Part shown: positions 35,388 through 48,318 of the stretch, piece by piece
Numbering within the stretch: the stretch's first letter is position 1
Layout of the letters: each line of letters begins with the position of its first letter
Program-made: the position numbers and the translations under genes
Notes under the pieces: model-generated
Seen by the model: the letters and a program-made list of their open reading frames with translations, nothing else
Told to the model about the DNA's origin: nothing
Databases searched by the model: none
Assembly: GCA_005784505.1 (NCBI GenBank)
Contig: VCAZ01000022.1
Span: forward strand, 302,299 to 366,298
From: Bagarius yarrelli
Lineage: Eukaryota; Chordata; Actinopteri; Siluriformes; Sisoridae
Length of the DNA: 64,000 bases
Direction of reading: 5' to 3'

Positions 35388-35475
35388 ATGAGCAAGGCCC
35401 ATTAACCCAGTTGCTCAGTTGTATAAATGAGATAAATGTAAGTCTCTGTGGATAAGGGTCAGAAATGTAACAGAA
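35388..35475 (+). mobile_element. SINE tail fragment, opposite orientation
   Basis: TGAGCAAGGCCCATTAACCC, GTTGCTCAGTTGTATAAATG, AGATAAATGTAAGTCTCTGT. It abuts the head of the inverted copy directly. Confidence 0.82.
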
Positions 35476-36069
35476 TAGTGTAGCGGTTCATAGTGTTAAT
35501 AGAAAGTTACCTCCTAAAGTAGTATGTTCTGGCTGATAGCCATCAGCAGATGTTGATCTGGGTCACCTCAACTGTGTAATGCAAGATTTCCTGGAGCAGA
35601 GCCAATACACAACATAATCTAACAGCCTACCGAGTGACCCGAAGGCCCGGGCACCTCTGGGGCAGAATGCGGCGTGAACTGTGTATTGACTTTGCTTTGC
35701 AGTTCTACATTCTGGTTTCTTTTTTTTCACCTCGATTATACTGTTGATAAAAAGCTCTCAGGAGGCAAAACTACCCTAAAGGCAGGAAAGAAGTCGGAGT
35801 GCTGACATTTTTACAGGGAAACATTTTAGAGGTTTTAGAGTGGGATAAATACATACATATTAAAGACACGATGAAATGTGATTGTTGGGGTTTTGTTTCT
35901 TATGGAACACAAGTTGTGGTTTTTTGGTTTGTTTTAGTTTATGAATAGTGTTACCAAATTGCCAAACAAGCAATATGACGTCTTCAGTCACGTATTGTTA
36001 GCATGGGAGTAGCCTAAATTTACCATTTAATATGCTGCTTGCACATTTCCTACTACATTTTTTATTGAT

Positions 36070-36230
36070 AGCATTCGGCAGATTCTTTTATCCAGAGCGA
36101 CTTAGATTTTTCTCATTTGATACAGCTGAGCAATTGCTGGTTAAGGGCCTTGCTCAGGGGCCCAACAGAGGTGCTGGGGAACCCACGGTCTTACGGGTAC
36201 TTTAATTACTGTCTTACCACCTCCCCTAGT
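36070..36230 (-). mobile_element. tRNA-derived SINE
   Basis: TTATCCAGAGCGACTTAG, GGTTAAGGGCCTTGCTCAGG, GGCCCAACAGAGGTGCTG, then a degraded head ending CTTACCACCTCCCC. Confidence 0.85.
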
Positions 36231-36574
36231 TATATTTCAGATATTTTGTTGGTTGAAAGTAAGATACATTTTTGACTGAGGGAGTTGCAGAAGCAGAATA
36301 AAGCGTTTTGCTCCTTCTCGCCCCCTACAGTGCTGCACAGGTACTGACTGTCTCACTTCCTGCTTTTTTAGGGCAGGTTATTATCAGATCAGCAAGACTA
36401 AAATATTACACATATGTGAAATACTTTAGCCAGAGTATGGACAGTTGGGACATACAAAAAAGTGTCTCTAATCATTATAAATTTTATAAATTGAGACATA
36501 ATTTTATTTATAGCACAGATCTCATTTTTTCAAGAAACAAATTTAATCTACAAAATGACAAGATGGGAGAATTT

Positions 36575-36708
36575 ATTGGCATCTGTCAGACTGAGCAGTT
36601 GGGGTTGAAGGGCCTTGCCTGTCAGGGGCCTGAAGGTTCAGCTTGCTGGTCCTGGGAATTGAACAAACTTCTGATTGAGTCCAACACTTGAGCTACCACA
36701 TCCATACA
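36575..36708 (-). mobile_element. Diverged SINE
   Basis: GAAGGGCCTTGCCTGTCAGG, GGTTCAGCTTGCTGGTCC, GGGAATTGAACAAACTTCTG, GTCCAACACTTGAGCTACCA. Confidence 0.8.
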
Positions 36709-38569
36709 AATTGTAGGGACTTTATATAGAAACCTTCTAATGCTAAACTCTCCGCTGTCTTTTATTATGACTCCATATGCTGTAACAGAGACTTCATTAG
36801 TGTTACATTTTCTCACCTCGACACTTATTAGAAGCTGCTGCTAAGAACAGACCAGCCGAAGTCTTTAATAGCTTCAAGTTGGGTTTTTTTTTAAACTGAA
36901 TAAATGTGCTCATGACTAACAGAGCACCATCAGAGAAGCTGAGGCCAAATCTGTCCAGAGTCGCTAAAGAATATTTCTCACTTCGTGGACTTATTGTCAC
37001 TGCCAGCATGCTGGAACCTAAATAATTTCAGCTTAATTGCTCATAAGATGTGCGAATAATGAGGTCCGGCTGTTATTTTTTTTCTATTTAGATTTAACAC
37101 AGAGCTGTTTTTAGTTCTCGCTAACAAATCGTGCTGGCTGTCTTTAGGTGGTTAGTTTTCAATCAGTGAAATAAAATAAAGTGTAATTGTGTTAATTTGC
37201 GTAGGTGAAGCAACCTGAGTGGGTTTTGTTGTCATTTTTACAGACATATTGCAGGAGTTATCGGAATCTTTTTTTAAGAGGCTTTTTTTTTCTCCCAGAC
37301 GATGAAACACAATGTTGAAACATTATCGGGCATCAGGGAGCAAATAGCTCTGTCTCTCTGAAATGCAAATAGAACATCCAGCCAGAGCTTTAAACACGAT
37401 ATTTAATGGGCCGTCGGAGGATGATCAAGCCGGCGTTTTAGCCGGAGCTGATGCGACTACAGGCAGCGCGCTAATGAACAAGAGGAAACCGGAGAAGAAG
37501 AAAGCGGACAGTCGACTCTTAAATGAGTCGTAATGGGTTCCAGCACCTGCAAGGCATCGATCAATAGCGATGGGGCTAATTGATAAGGCGTTATTAGCAG
37601 CGTTTTAGGTAATGGGCATTGTATTTCATCCTGTCTGCGTGGGGGATGTGGAGCAGGGTCGGTGAGGAGGCACCGGAAACAGATGGCAAGGTCAACGGCG
37701 CCGGAGTTCCAGATGCCAGACCAAAGCGATAGATGGTGTTGCCCAGGAACAGAGCCTGCAATTGAAACTGCAACGCTGCTGTATTACTGCAAATAAAGTG
37801 GGACTAAAACATGATGACAGGCCAGAAAACAGGAAGTAAATTTTCCCTTTATAAACTCCTGCAGGATTTTTATCCAATGTACTTTTTATCTATTTAAATG
37901 TACCTGTAATGTTACTGTTGGATAGTAACATTTTCTCTGAAGTTCCAAAGTTGCATTCGAGAGTGTGTTACGGTTCCCTTCGATAGGTACAAAGTGCTGA
38001 CACAGAGATTCTTTCCAATAAGAAAAAAAACAGCTTAATAAACTCGTCACGCTACAAAGACGCTACATAGCACTATAACGCCTTATCTGCGATTTGTCCT
38101 CACAGCTGGGACTTTTGTTAAAAAACAAACTAGAAAAGCAGAAACATTTGACCTTATTTTTTATTCACATACCGCTCGTCCCGGACGATCAGAGTGTACA
38201 TGCCAGGAGGAGGAGAAAAAATGCTTCTCCAAGATGTCCGGACGTAAACTGGGCGATTCGCCATCTCTCTCACAAGGGAGAGATCTGATGCGTTGAGGGC
38301 GAAAAAACGCTCTGAATAAATAAACAGTGCTCATTACATCAACTCCGAAAGGCTTCGTCTAGAGCTATAAAATAACAAAGTGGGATAGAGGTTAAAGGAA
38401 AAAAAAGAGTGGTGGATCTTCTTAGTGACTACGATTAAAGATCTGGAAGAAATGTAGTAAAACGTCCAACGTTTCACTTCACTAGAGGTCAGTTGGAATC
38501 CACTGTGTTGTGTGTTTCTATGACTGGCTTGTACAAATCAGACAGCTTTTCCTTCTGGTCAACAGTATG
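36709..38569. other. Intron 2 single-copy stretch
   Basis: No gene or repeat. 37280-37650 is the most GC-balanced, CG-rich part of the intron and is free of repeats, which makes it a candidate for conserved noncoding DNA (inference only). Confidence 0.4.
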
Positions 38570-38850
38570 TGTTGGTTGAACATCACGTTGAGCACGGTTA
38601 TGAGCGTTTTAAGATGTTGTTGGGATGTTGAGGCAGCTCCAGATCTAGTTTATACCAATGGTGTTCAGTAGGGTTAAGGCAAAGTCAGGGCTCTGTGCAG
38701 AATAATTTAGATCCTCCTCTCCAACCTATTCGTCCACACAGTGGAGATCTTCATAAGCTGAGTGAAATTGTACAATGACATCCTGGACGGATTTTATCGC
38801 TCCAGCTACAATTTGAGACAGCAATACAAGTCAGAGGTGCACATACTTAT
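38570..38850 (-). mobile_element. Tc1-type transposon remnant (internal part)
   Basis: AATGGTGTTCAGTAGGGTTA, AAGTCAGGGCTCTGTGCAGA and GTGGAGATCTTCATAAGC match the reverse complement of the same transposase as the element at 52487-52878. No terminal repeats recognised. Confidence 0.65.
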
Positions 38851-39309
38851 GTCACATAGAGTTTTCGAACCAATCATATGGTGCACTGCAGGCCAACCAT
38901 CCTGGTACCTCTGTGGTTAAATTGTTAAACTGCTTATCATTAGATTATGTCTAAGCACCACCACTACCAAACTGCTGGTGAAAATACTTCAGACTAGATG
39001 AATCTGAGGAATCAGACAGCTTTTCCACCTGAAACATCTGATTATCAGACTCATGTTTGCTAAACATCTCGTTTGATCCTTGCTGTTATTGAAGCTCCAA
39101 GTCTTTCTCCAAAAACCTGTGGTTTCATTTCATTGCGTCATTCACAACTTCTTATTTAAGATATTATGAGAAAAACAAAGCTTGGAGAGAAGTAGTAGAA
39201 CTCCTTAGTCCTTGTTCGTTATGGTTCACCACCTCAACCGGGTGAAAGGTTCTATCAGACTCTTCACTCTGATAAATACAAATTCTTCTCTCTCTTTTTT
39301 TTTTTTTTC

Positions 39310-39451
39310 AGACAGCGTTGAAACCTCGCCACTCGATTTCCGCTTGACCCCTGGAACGCCCTCTGATTGGCTCGAGCGGTCAGAAGAGCTGCTCCGTTTC
39401 ATCTGGAGCAGCTCCTCTGAATCCTGGAGTGAAAGCTGTGATGATTCATAA
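39310..39451 (+). other. Open, serine-rich patch behind a strong acceptor-like site
   Basis: TCTCTCTCTTTTTTTT and further T residues end in TTTCAG at 39309-39310, followed by 46 codons ending in TAA at 39449-39451, with SDWLERSEELLRFIW and SSSSESWSESCDDS. The opposite strand is open over the same interval and is also serine-rich. This could be a terminal exon of an unrecognised transcript or chance. It is not part of the known UNC5 structure. Confidence 0.2.
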
Positions 39452-39944
39452 CCTGATAGATGTCGAGCCATCTGCTATTAGTGGAGTCGTTTCTGTTTCC
39501 TGTTTTGTTTTTACATTTTTTTTCTTTCCCTTAACAACAACAGCAGCCTCTCGTTTCTCTCTGTAGCCTCCACATCCTACGCAGAATCCATTTCTTTTCC
39601 AAGCCGCAGCTTACAGCCAGGAAGTAATTACTCCTGGCCGAGCGTGACGTCCTTCTTGTTGTGCGCAGTGCAATCTGGACCGACAGCAGGAGCATGATGG
39701 AGATTCGCAAGCGTTTATTTTTTCATTCAGCCGCAAATTTGCTGAAGAGGAACGCCAGGCTTTCGCTCCCGATCGCACACGCGCAGCCAGTATTGCTGAT
39801 GTGTTTTATTAGCAGGAAGTGATGTCGCTGCGTTGAATTGCTGGGATGTGGATACACATAAAAACTTGGGGATGTTTTCAGACTCCATTGATTTGTTTTT
39901 TTTGAACTTGTCTGATTTTATCATTTGACATTTGACACGTTTTT
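39452..39944. other. Intron 2 single-copy stretch
   Basis: No feature supported. Confidence 0.4.
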
Positions 39945-39946
39945 CC

Positions 39947-39987
<41 letters not shown>

Positions 39988-40530
39988 AATTTTGCCGTCT
40001 CTTTCTCTTTCCTATCTTCATCTACCTGACATTCTCACTCCTGTCTCTCTCTCTCTTTTCCTCTATCTACCCTTCTTCCTAATACCCCCCTCTTTCTTTT
40101 ACACTTGTTTATTTTTCTTTCTCACTTTTTTTTTTTACACAAATTCTCGTTCCTCTCTCTCCTTCTCTGTTTCGATTTCTTTCCCTCTCACCGTCTTGCT
40201 CTCCTGCTGTTCCTGTTTACCTGCCCCCTCTCGCCCCCCCACACTCCACACTCTTTCACTGTCGCTGTCTTTTTTGACTCCTGTCTCTCTCTTTTTCTTC
40301 CTTTACATCTCTCTCGCTCTCCTCCAAAAGCCATTCTCTTCCTTTCACTCTCAGCGATGTTCTTTATGTATGTCTCTCTATCTTTCTGCTTTGCTGTCTA
40401 CCTTTGGCTCTCTTTGTCTTGTTCTCTCCTTTACACTCTGTAGCACTCTCTGGCTGTCTCTCTCTGGCTGTCTACCTTTTTATGTCTCTCCGTCACTTCT
40501 CTCTTTTCAAGTGCTCTCTTGCTCTCGCCT
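39945..40530. repeat. (CT)n and diverged CT-rich tract
   Basis: Pure CT at about 39950-39983, then about 540 bp of decayed pyrimidine-rich DNA. The 204-codon SLSLS-type frame is a by-product. Confidence 0.9.
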
Positions 40531-41284
40531 CAGCAGAACCCCTTAAACCCATGATTCGATTCCTTTAACCACTGAACGAGATGGTTGTCTCTTCTCCCTC
40601 CCGTCTTCTTTTCTTAGCCTTTTAATTAGCAGGCAAGTCTTTACCAGGTGGCTCAGGTATTTATCACATATCAGGTGAGCTGTTTCTTGCAGGCCTTCTT
40701 CATCATCACCTCCGCTTATAAATAGACGAGCTTCAAAGCGACGGGACATGATGGCTTAATAGTCCACCGGGAAGCTTGATTGGCAGAGAAAGCTACCGAG
40801 TTCAGGCCGCTTGTACGTTGCTGTAGCGCGAGACGAATGCAGGCATGCGCGTCCTCGCACGCCGTCAAGTCACACTTTGTGACCGTGTGCTCAGATTCTG
40901 ACGGCTTTAAACAAGGCGCTGTGTTGACAGCAGAGAGTTGAGGTGTCATCATTATTGTTGAACTTTTATCCAAGATTGCGTTCTATTACGGAGTTCACAA
41001 ATCCGTCAGAAGGTGTTGATTAAGAGTGTAGGATTTTATTTGTTATTATTGATACTTTACTGTGGCTTTAGCGTCATTATTTCTCACACCTCCAGGGTTC
41101 GTAACCCCAGCTCAACCATGTGTGTGGATAAAGTTTGCATATTTTCCCCCAGTCAAGTCTTGTTTCCCTCCGACTTGAGATGCTGGCTGATTGGCATCTC
41201 TGAATTTTTTGGAGTGTGTGACTGTGTGTCCCCTAGGACATTTTGTTTGTAGTTCCCTGGAATAGACGCCAGGTCTGGAAGTGG
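40531..41284. other. Intron 2 single-copy stretch
   Basis: No feature supported. Confidence 0.4.
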
Positions 41285-41460
41285 TTGCACAATAGTTAAG
41301 AAACATTTTTGGGTTTGATTCCCAGTACCACCAACTTACCACTGTTGGGCCCCTGAGAAAGGCCCTAAACCCGAATTGCTCAGTTTTGTAATAAAAAAAA
41401 ATGTTAGTTGCCCTGGATAACAGCCCCTGCCAAATACTACAAAAGTAATGTAATGTAATA
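41285..41460 (+). mobile_element. tRNA-derived SINE
   Basis: GGGTTTGATTCCCAGTACCA (box B), CCACTGTTGGGCCCCTGAGA, AAGGCCCTAAACCC, GAATTGCTCAGTTTTGTAAT, and tail GATAACAGCCCCTGCC with a run of TAATG at the end. Confidence 0.87.
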
Positions 41461-41464
41461 AAAA

Positions 41465-42000
41465 GATAAGTAGATGAATGGGTGGGTGGGCAGATGGATG
41501 GATATGCCGATGGATGCATGGATGGATAGATGACTGGGTGGGTGTCTAGTTGTTCTGGATGGATGGGTTAAATTGAGATCAATGGATAGATAAGTAGGTG
41601 GATTGGTAAAAGGATAGATGGATGAGTAGATAGATAGACGGTTAAGTAGATGGATAGATGGATAAGTGAATGGATGGATGGATGGATGGATGGATGGATG
41701 GATGGATGGATGGATGGATGGATGGATGGATACATTAGTGGATGGATGGATGGATGGATGGATGGATGGATGGATGGATGGATGGATGGACATGGATATG
41801 GATGGATGGATGGATGGATGGATGGATGGATGGATGGATACATTAGTGGATAGATGGATGGATGGATGGATGGATGGATGGATACATTAGTGGATGGATG
41901 GATGGATGGATGGATGGATGGATGGATGGATGGATGGGTGTTTAGATGAATGTATCGGTGGTTGGTTGATTAAGTGGATGGATGGATAGATGGATGGATG
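41465..42000. repeat. (GGAT)n microsatellite with periodic ACATTAGTG breaks
   Basis: Pure GGAT mostly from 41672 to 41936. The word TACATTAGTGGATGG appears three times (near 41729, 41838, 41882), so blocks of the array were copied as larger units. WMDGWMDG and HPSIHPSI frames are its translation. Confidence 0.95.
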
Positions 42001-45000
42001 AACGAGTCTGTTGTGTTGGGTTAGGGTCTCTTGGTCACATACAAAGATAATGATACACTGGTTAGGTAATGAGCTGCTGTTCTAAATATTAAGAGTAACT
42101 TTTTATGAATAATCCCCTCCAGCTGTGTTGTTATTGAAGGTTGGACTTTAATTAATTATTTATGCACAACAGCACCTTCCCAGGCACTTTAGTTTCCTCA
42201 GGGTGTCACAACTCCATGCTAATTGGGTTACCCTACCTGCCTCCCACAGACCCACTGAGAAGAGGGTGTTGCGCAAAAGAGCAGCGCTGATTACGTTCTC
42301 CGATGCTTTATTACAATCTGCTAGCAGATGGACACCTTTAACACGTACCTGTAGCATCGCTAATTTATGATCTGAGACGCATATTTTAAAAAAAGACATG
42401 CTAGCAGAACGCTCTCGCTCTTGGTACATTAAAGATTTTAAAAAATGACTACACAGAATGTTAGCATAATTAGCATGGGACTAATTAGCACAATTTAATT
42501 TGCCTTGCCCACTTCTCCCTATGGTATCATAGCTCGGAAATCAACCGACCCGTTAGACGGAGAGAAAGGCAACCATCCGGAGATAGTGGTATTCAATTAG
42601 CATATTTGGTAATTGGTGCTCATCTTTTTTGAGGTTAAACAGAGACACTGGTAAAACAAAAAAAAACAAACAGACGGTGCACAAGCTTTAGCTTTTAAAG
42701 ATATGTTATTTAAAAATTGAAAAAATTAGCATCTTGGCAGCCCAGAAAGCTGTGGACACCTGTGCAGCTAAGACTCTAGGCTACGTGACACACACACACA
42801 CACACAGTGATCTTCTATCCTAACGATCCGAACCACATAGTACCTAATGTGCAGTTTAAGGTGTAAACGGATAAATCTAATCGACGTTAGACATCCAATA
42901 TCGATCCATGCTGCTGGCGTAGAAAGATGGTGGCATCGATGACTTTAAACAACAAAAAAAATTCAATCAATTAACAGGCTGGTGTCAGATTGACCTTCCA
43001 CCAACCATCCATTTGCTGCTTATTTTAGTCAATCAGCAGGTTTACACCTAATCTGTTTTTTTTTCTTAATTACAGGAATAAAATTAGCTATTATCTCACC
43101 TGCTTGTGAAGCTAATTGCAAGGGTAACATGTTTGAACCTTGGTTTCAGCTGATTGGACCATAGCTCTATAGATCTCAGGTCACGAGTCATTCTCAAAAG
43201 GTTAAAAGATCTTAATTTCCTTGTTGGGTTTTTTTAATTCTTTATAAAACCAGACACAAGTAAACTGATCTTTTAAAATTAAACTGATTTATGGTCTATC
43301 TTTTTAAAATTAATTTCCTGCTTTTTTGCTAGTATTATTACGATACTAATAATTAAAATCTGCCTCTTTCATGGCTCTTCACGATGATAGACAGGCATAT
43401 GCGTTATTTTTCAAACATTCCATCGTTTCGACATTGTTCCCCCCCGAATCAGTCAGGACTGATTAGCACCAGATTTGCACCAGTCTTAAATAATCCATCA
43501 CAGAGTCTCCCACCGAGAGCTGCCAGGGCTGCCAGGCGACGAAATCAAAACTGTTTCTGCACTTAATGGAGTGCGCTTGATACAGTTTGCTAACGCCTGC
43601 GTTTCTAACCGAGCTCTAGGCTTCCGGGTCCTTCGGGTCATACTAACACTGTTATTTCCTAATCTTATAATCGATATAAACCTCACACAAACACAGGTGT
43701 GTAATCGAAGTGTTCACGCCACTCGCTAGTCTGTGAGTGTATTTTACGTCTAATTCGGGACAACGTAATTTAGCTGGTTGATGCTTTTTAAATGGATCTG
43801 TTGTGTTTGCGTGGGGAAATCGGCACCCTAATGATAAACATCATTACCGTCTTTGGGATGATAACGCAGGTGATGGCGCTCATTTACGAATAAGGACGAG
43901 TGTATTCGAGTGCACTTCATTAGTATCATGAGGGGAAAATCTTAGAAGTAACGACAAAAAAAATCTTTTGCGGTTTGTGCAGTGAGCGCACTCACTCCAC
44001 CCCCACCCCACCACCCAAAAGAACAAGAGAGTTTAAGAGATCCGCAGTCCAAACAGTCAACAAGTTAAAAAAGAATTGATTGGTGATTAAAAAAAGAATA
44101 AAAGTGGCAGCTTTAGCAAGTGATTCCGGTCATTTGTTGGTAACGTAGCGGGTTCTGTTCCTCAAGCCGGTTCTGTAAAGTGCCACGCTAGTGGAAACTA
44201 GTGGAAAAGAGTCTTCAGTGGCTTGACCCTAATTCTGCTGAATCTCTGTGCCAGAAACACGAACCCGACACCCTGTACCGTCACCGCTGCATGTCCGGTC
44301 ATAGCCCTAATTGAATTTCCTCGTTCACAATGAAAACACGCTCCAACCCCCCGCGTTTCAAGCCGTGCCCTTGATAAGCAAAGGACCCTCACGTAATTGG
44401 GGTCAGCGATAGTGGAAGAGCAAAAAAAAATTGACTTTATGATGTTCCGCAGGTCGATGTGTGTTTATTTTTTTCCTCAAACACATGGACACACTGAGAG
44501 TCCGAGAGGTGTCTGGAGCTCGGAGATGGGGAAATAGAGGGGTGGGGGTGGATTTGAGCGACTGGCACTGAATGGATTCAGTTTGTGAATAATACATGGT
44601 TTTGTCACCTAGTCACGGCACACACTGTCACGCACACACACTCTTTCTCTCTTGCTCTGGGACTGACAGCAATCCACTCCTACAAGATGCTCAGTTTAGT
44701 CCCTGATGTAATGTTGACCACCTTGTCCATAAACCAGAGCGCAGATCTTTAACCCTGATGCCACTGATTCAGGACTGTGGATCTTCTGACGCCGAGACAC
44801 TGATTACCCTCCTTATTATCCATCTTAAAGCTAAAAGGACAGCTTGTGCACACAGTGTCACCTCAGCAGAACAGTTTTTTTTAATAAATGATGTCAATCT
44901 GTAGCAATATGCTAATATTATTTGAAGGCTTAAGCTCCGCCCACGTTCCAACATGTCACTTTTTATAGTCATTTTGACTTGGGTTTTTTTTCCTATTAAA

Positions 45001-45284
45001 AAAATGACATTTTTGTACAGATGTCAAGCATCTGATCCCATCCCACTGATTGTGACGGACGGGTTTGATCAGATGAGATTCGACGGGATTAGTCAGAAAG
45101 CAGCCGGGTGTCTTTGTGAATGATGGACTGAGAGCTCAGCTATCCCTTCACTCACTATTACACTTTAATACCCTTATATGATATTTGGTCGGTACAATAA
45201 AGCTTTTATTAAATCTTCTCCCTCCAGATAAGCTGATGCTGTTGGGTCTGAGCCCAAAGCAAGGGCTTTTTTCTCGTCTTTTCT
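42001..45284. other. Intron 2 long single-copy stretch
   Basis: CA tract at 42788-42806. Open frames of 60-90 codons were read on both strands and not recognised. No transposon or RNA found. Confidence 0.45.
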
Positions 45285-45710
45285 GTCACAAGTCGGAGAG
45301 TTGAGGTTGGATGCAAACGCAGTTTTTATTCGGCAAAATAACAAAAGACTAAACAAGATAAAGAACATCAACAAAGAAAAACAAACAGAACCTGACCTGA
45401 CATGAATAGAACATAAACGTGAACTTGACTCGAAAACATAACATAACATTACATAGAAACCGACTGTGACGCACAACAAAGCAAGACTGAAACACACACA
45501 GGGGTAAATACTAAACCTAATGGGGCAAACAATCAACTAAACGAGACACAACTAAACACAGGGAGGAACACATGGCCAAAACATACCAATCAAAACATGA
45601 CACATGGACAGCAGAGACACATGACAAGGCATAAACAAACACTGAGCACATGGACTAGAACATAAACATCGTAAGTCTCACTGTTTCCCTCCGGTGGTCC
45701 AGCAGGGCAA
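45285..45710. mobile_element. Unclassified dispersed repeat, A-rich
   Basis: Text such as GTTTTTATTCGGCAAAATAA, CACATGACAAGGC and GAACACATGGCC, together with wording shared with 49085-49330 (ACATGACAAGGAGCACATGA), suggests copies of one dispersed element. I cannot name the family or its ends. Confidence 0.45.
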
Positions 45711-46974
45711 CGCACCCACACTTTGATTTGAATAAAATGGATTAAAAGGTTTGAATTAAAATTTCCATCTGTCGTATTCAGGGGCTGTGTTACCGCTTAT
45801 CCGAATGTTCCTCAGCAGGTTTTGAGTTTATATCTCACGACCAGCACGTGAGAGCCAGTGAACTGAATTTACCCTATCAGGATTATTAAGGGATATCAAG
45901 AGCCGTTTAATTAGAGTGACTCCCGCCTGGCTTTTTTTTTTGTGTTGCCGGACATAATTAGGTCGATGTTTCCCCCGTGAGAGTGATAGCGAGAGTTCAC
46001 TTCAGTCTGCTGTCCTCAGCCTTCGCTTCAATTACACTCGCACTGCCCGTGGCTCTCGTACAGAAAATCCGAACAGCTTTCTCCATCGCCAGAGCTTTCG
46101 GCTTCCTGGGCTAATCGCTCATTATACACTTTTACCTGAGTGTATGAGGCGCAGCACGCCGTGTCGCCTGACAGGAGCCGGCTTTAACACTCGACCGGTC
46201 CGAACCCGGCAGCAGAGTTATGTTTATGAAGAGAAGGCCGCGCGACAGAAAAGAATAAAGGCAATTACGGAGGGAAAAAAAACGTCGTGAACAAACGCGG
46301 GGCAATTAGGAAGGCAATCTGAGCTGGAATTGACTTTCCCTCGAAGAGCCCAACACTTCACATACTCGCGTTTTAGTTTTTAGCACAAACAATAATTAGT
46401 GCCACCGAAATCCATCATATTTACCCAGGATGCTGTTTGAATTTATATCGCAGTAGGAACCGGGGTGGATTTCAATCTCTTTTGTGTTCTTTCAAACAAA
46501 GAAAACACACACAACAGCACACACATTCATGAAGCTTGTTCTGAAAATCAGAACAGAAAATCTTACGTGTGTGATGAAAAAAACGAATGAAATAACACCA
46601 TGTTAGAAATGTTTCTACTTCCTGTCATTTTGCCAAAACAGGAAATCCGCTCCTATAGCATGTTTATTCGCCTGACTGACGTGTTCCCCATTCTGATTGG
46701 TCAGGTGGTTTACATTGTATTTTTTATTAAATGCTTCCTGATTGTTTATATACAAAACGTAGCTGTTTAGGGTTCAAGGAAATGATTCTGATAATTATCT
46801 CATCCAGATGAGGATGGGTTTGTTTTCGGGTCACATGTCCTTGCTGTAAGTTAATCCTTCACCACCGTTGATTTTTATGACGGATAAATTGATTGATTTT
46901 TCATTTGTCATGAATTTGCATATTTGTGTAAAGCTGCTGTATGACGACGATGTTGAACCGAAATAGAATGAGCT
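45711..46974. other. Intron 2 single-copy stretch
   Basis: 45880-46420 is CG-rich, repeat-free and homogeneous, a candidate for conserved regulatory DNA (inference from composition alone). Confidence 0.4.
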
Positions 46975-47085
46975 GTCGAGGGTCTTGCTCAGAGGTCCAG
47001 CAGTGGCATCTTGGTGGTTATGGTGTTGAGAACTAAACCTATGCTCTTCTGATCTGATGTCCCTGATGTCCCTACTACTCTTTGC
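46975..47085 (-). mobile_element. SINE fragment
   Basis: GAGGGTCTTGCTCAGAGGTC, CAGCAGTGGCATCTTGGTGG and TGAGAACTAAACC on the + strand correspond to the reversed SINE body. Confidence 0.78.
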
Positions 47086-47991
47086 TACACGATAAAACAT
47101 TATTTGTACGTTATCTATAACATCTTTTGCATTAGGAGCTTATAATGAAAAGTTGAGGCGAATATTGATGTTCAATGTCGCTTCTCGTTCGATTCTTGAT
47201 TGTCGCGAAACAAGTGTTTACATAAAATCACGCTGGGTTCCTTTATCCGCGTCCGCCTGAATAGACATGGAACAGATCCTCAATGAAATCACGGCGTGTG
47301 TGAGAGCGACTCGATAAAGCGGAAGACACGGACATCCTCAAGGTCAGGCTTTTGTATTAAGAGATGAGCGATAGCCAGAGGGGAGATATCACACAGCCGC
47401 ACAGATAATGCAAAGAAAGATTATCTCTGCCTAAGCTTCCTTTATACACACACACACACACACACACACAAGCTCTCCTCCCGAATGCATAATGCGCTCC
47501 AGTCTTTCTGTTGATGGTTAACTCTGATGGCATTCATTCATAACTGTCAGCTCGGAATTGAATTATTTTGTGGGATGACTTCACACCACTCGTGTAGGCG
47601 ATACCCGGCCAGCCGAGGCGGCTGGCAAATCATCACAATATCCAATGATTTTTTTTTTACCCCCTTTTAGAATCCATTCAGGGTTTTTAAAAGCAATACT
47701 CATCAACTTATTAATGTGTGTGTGTGAAAGAAGAAGAGGGGGCAGAGAGAACATATTTTCTTTGGAAAGCGCAAATCTAGAGCCCGCAATCCAGAAAAAA
47801 AAATCTGGGGTATTAAAAATAACCCTTTCAACCCTCTTATTGTCTTCCTGTCAAACTTGCAATATTTGTCCTTTTAAATTAACTATTTATGAAGCATGAA
47901 AAAGAAAATTATCACCAAATTCTGGGTTGTTAATTCCAATTTCACGCAATTACATACCAATTTTTTTTTACGTAAAACATTTTTGATCCAT
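47086..47991. other. Intron 2 single-copy stretch
   Basis: (CA)n at 47446-47470. No other feature. Confidence 0.45.
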
Positions 47992-48175
47992 TTAAAATTC
48001 CGGTATTTATCCAGAGCGACTTACATTAATACAGCTTAGACGTTGAAGTTAAGGTTAAGGGCCTTACTCAGGGGCCCAACACAGCAGTAGCAGCTTGGTG
48101 ATTCTGAGAATTGAACCTACCAATCTTCAAGCAAACTCACCAACACCTTAAGACCCCTGAGCTACCACTTCCTAA
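47992..48175 (-). mobile_element. tRNA-derived SINE
   Basis: TTATCCAGAGCGACTTACAT, GGTTAAGGGCCTTACTCAGG, GAATTGAACCTACCAATC, CTGAGCTACCACTTCC: nearly full length, reversed. Confidence 0.87.
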
Positions 48176-48318
48176 CCCAGAGACAACTAAAGAATAAAAA
48201 TGAAAAGTCAGTGGTAAAAAAGGGTAAAAAATAGAGATCGGGAAATCCAAAAAAACATTTTGCCTCAACACACCCCCTCCTTTCAGTTTCACGTACACCC
48301 AGGCAACACTTGGACTGG

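Noticed and set aside
40105..40546. Hydrophobic frames within 39932-40546 resembling a multi-pass membrane protein
   Set aside because: Low-complexity pyrimidine-rich DNA; no family motif and two frames equally open.
41437..41853. HPSIHPSI and WMDGWMDG repeat proteins
   Set aside because: Translation of the GGAT tetranucleotide array on the two strands.
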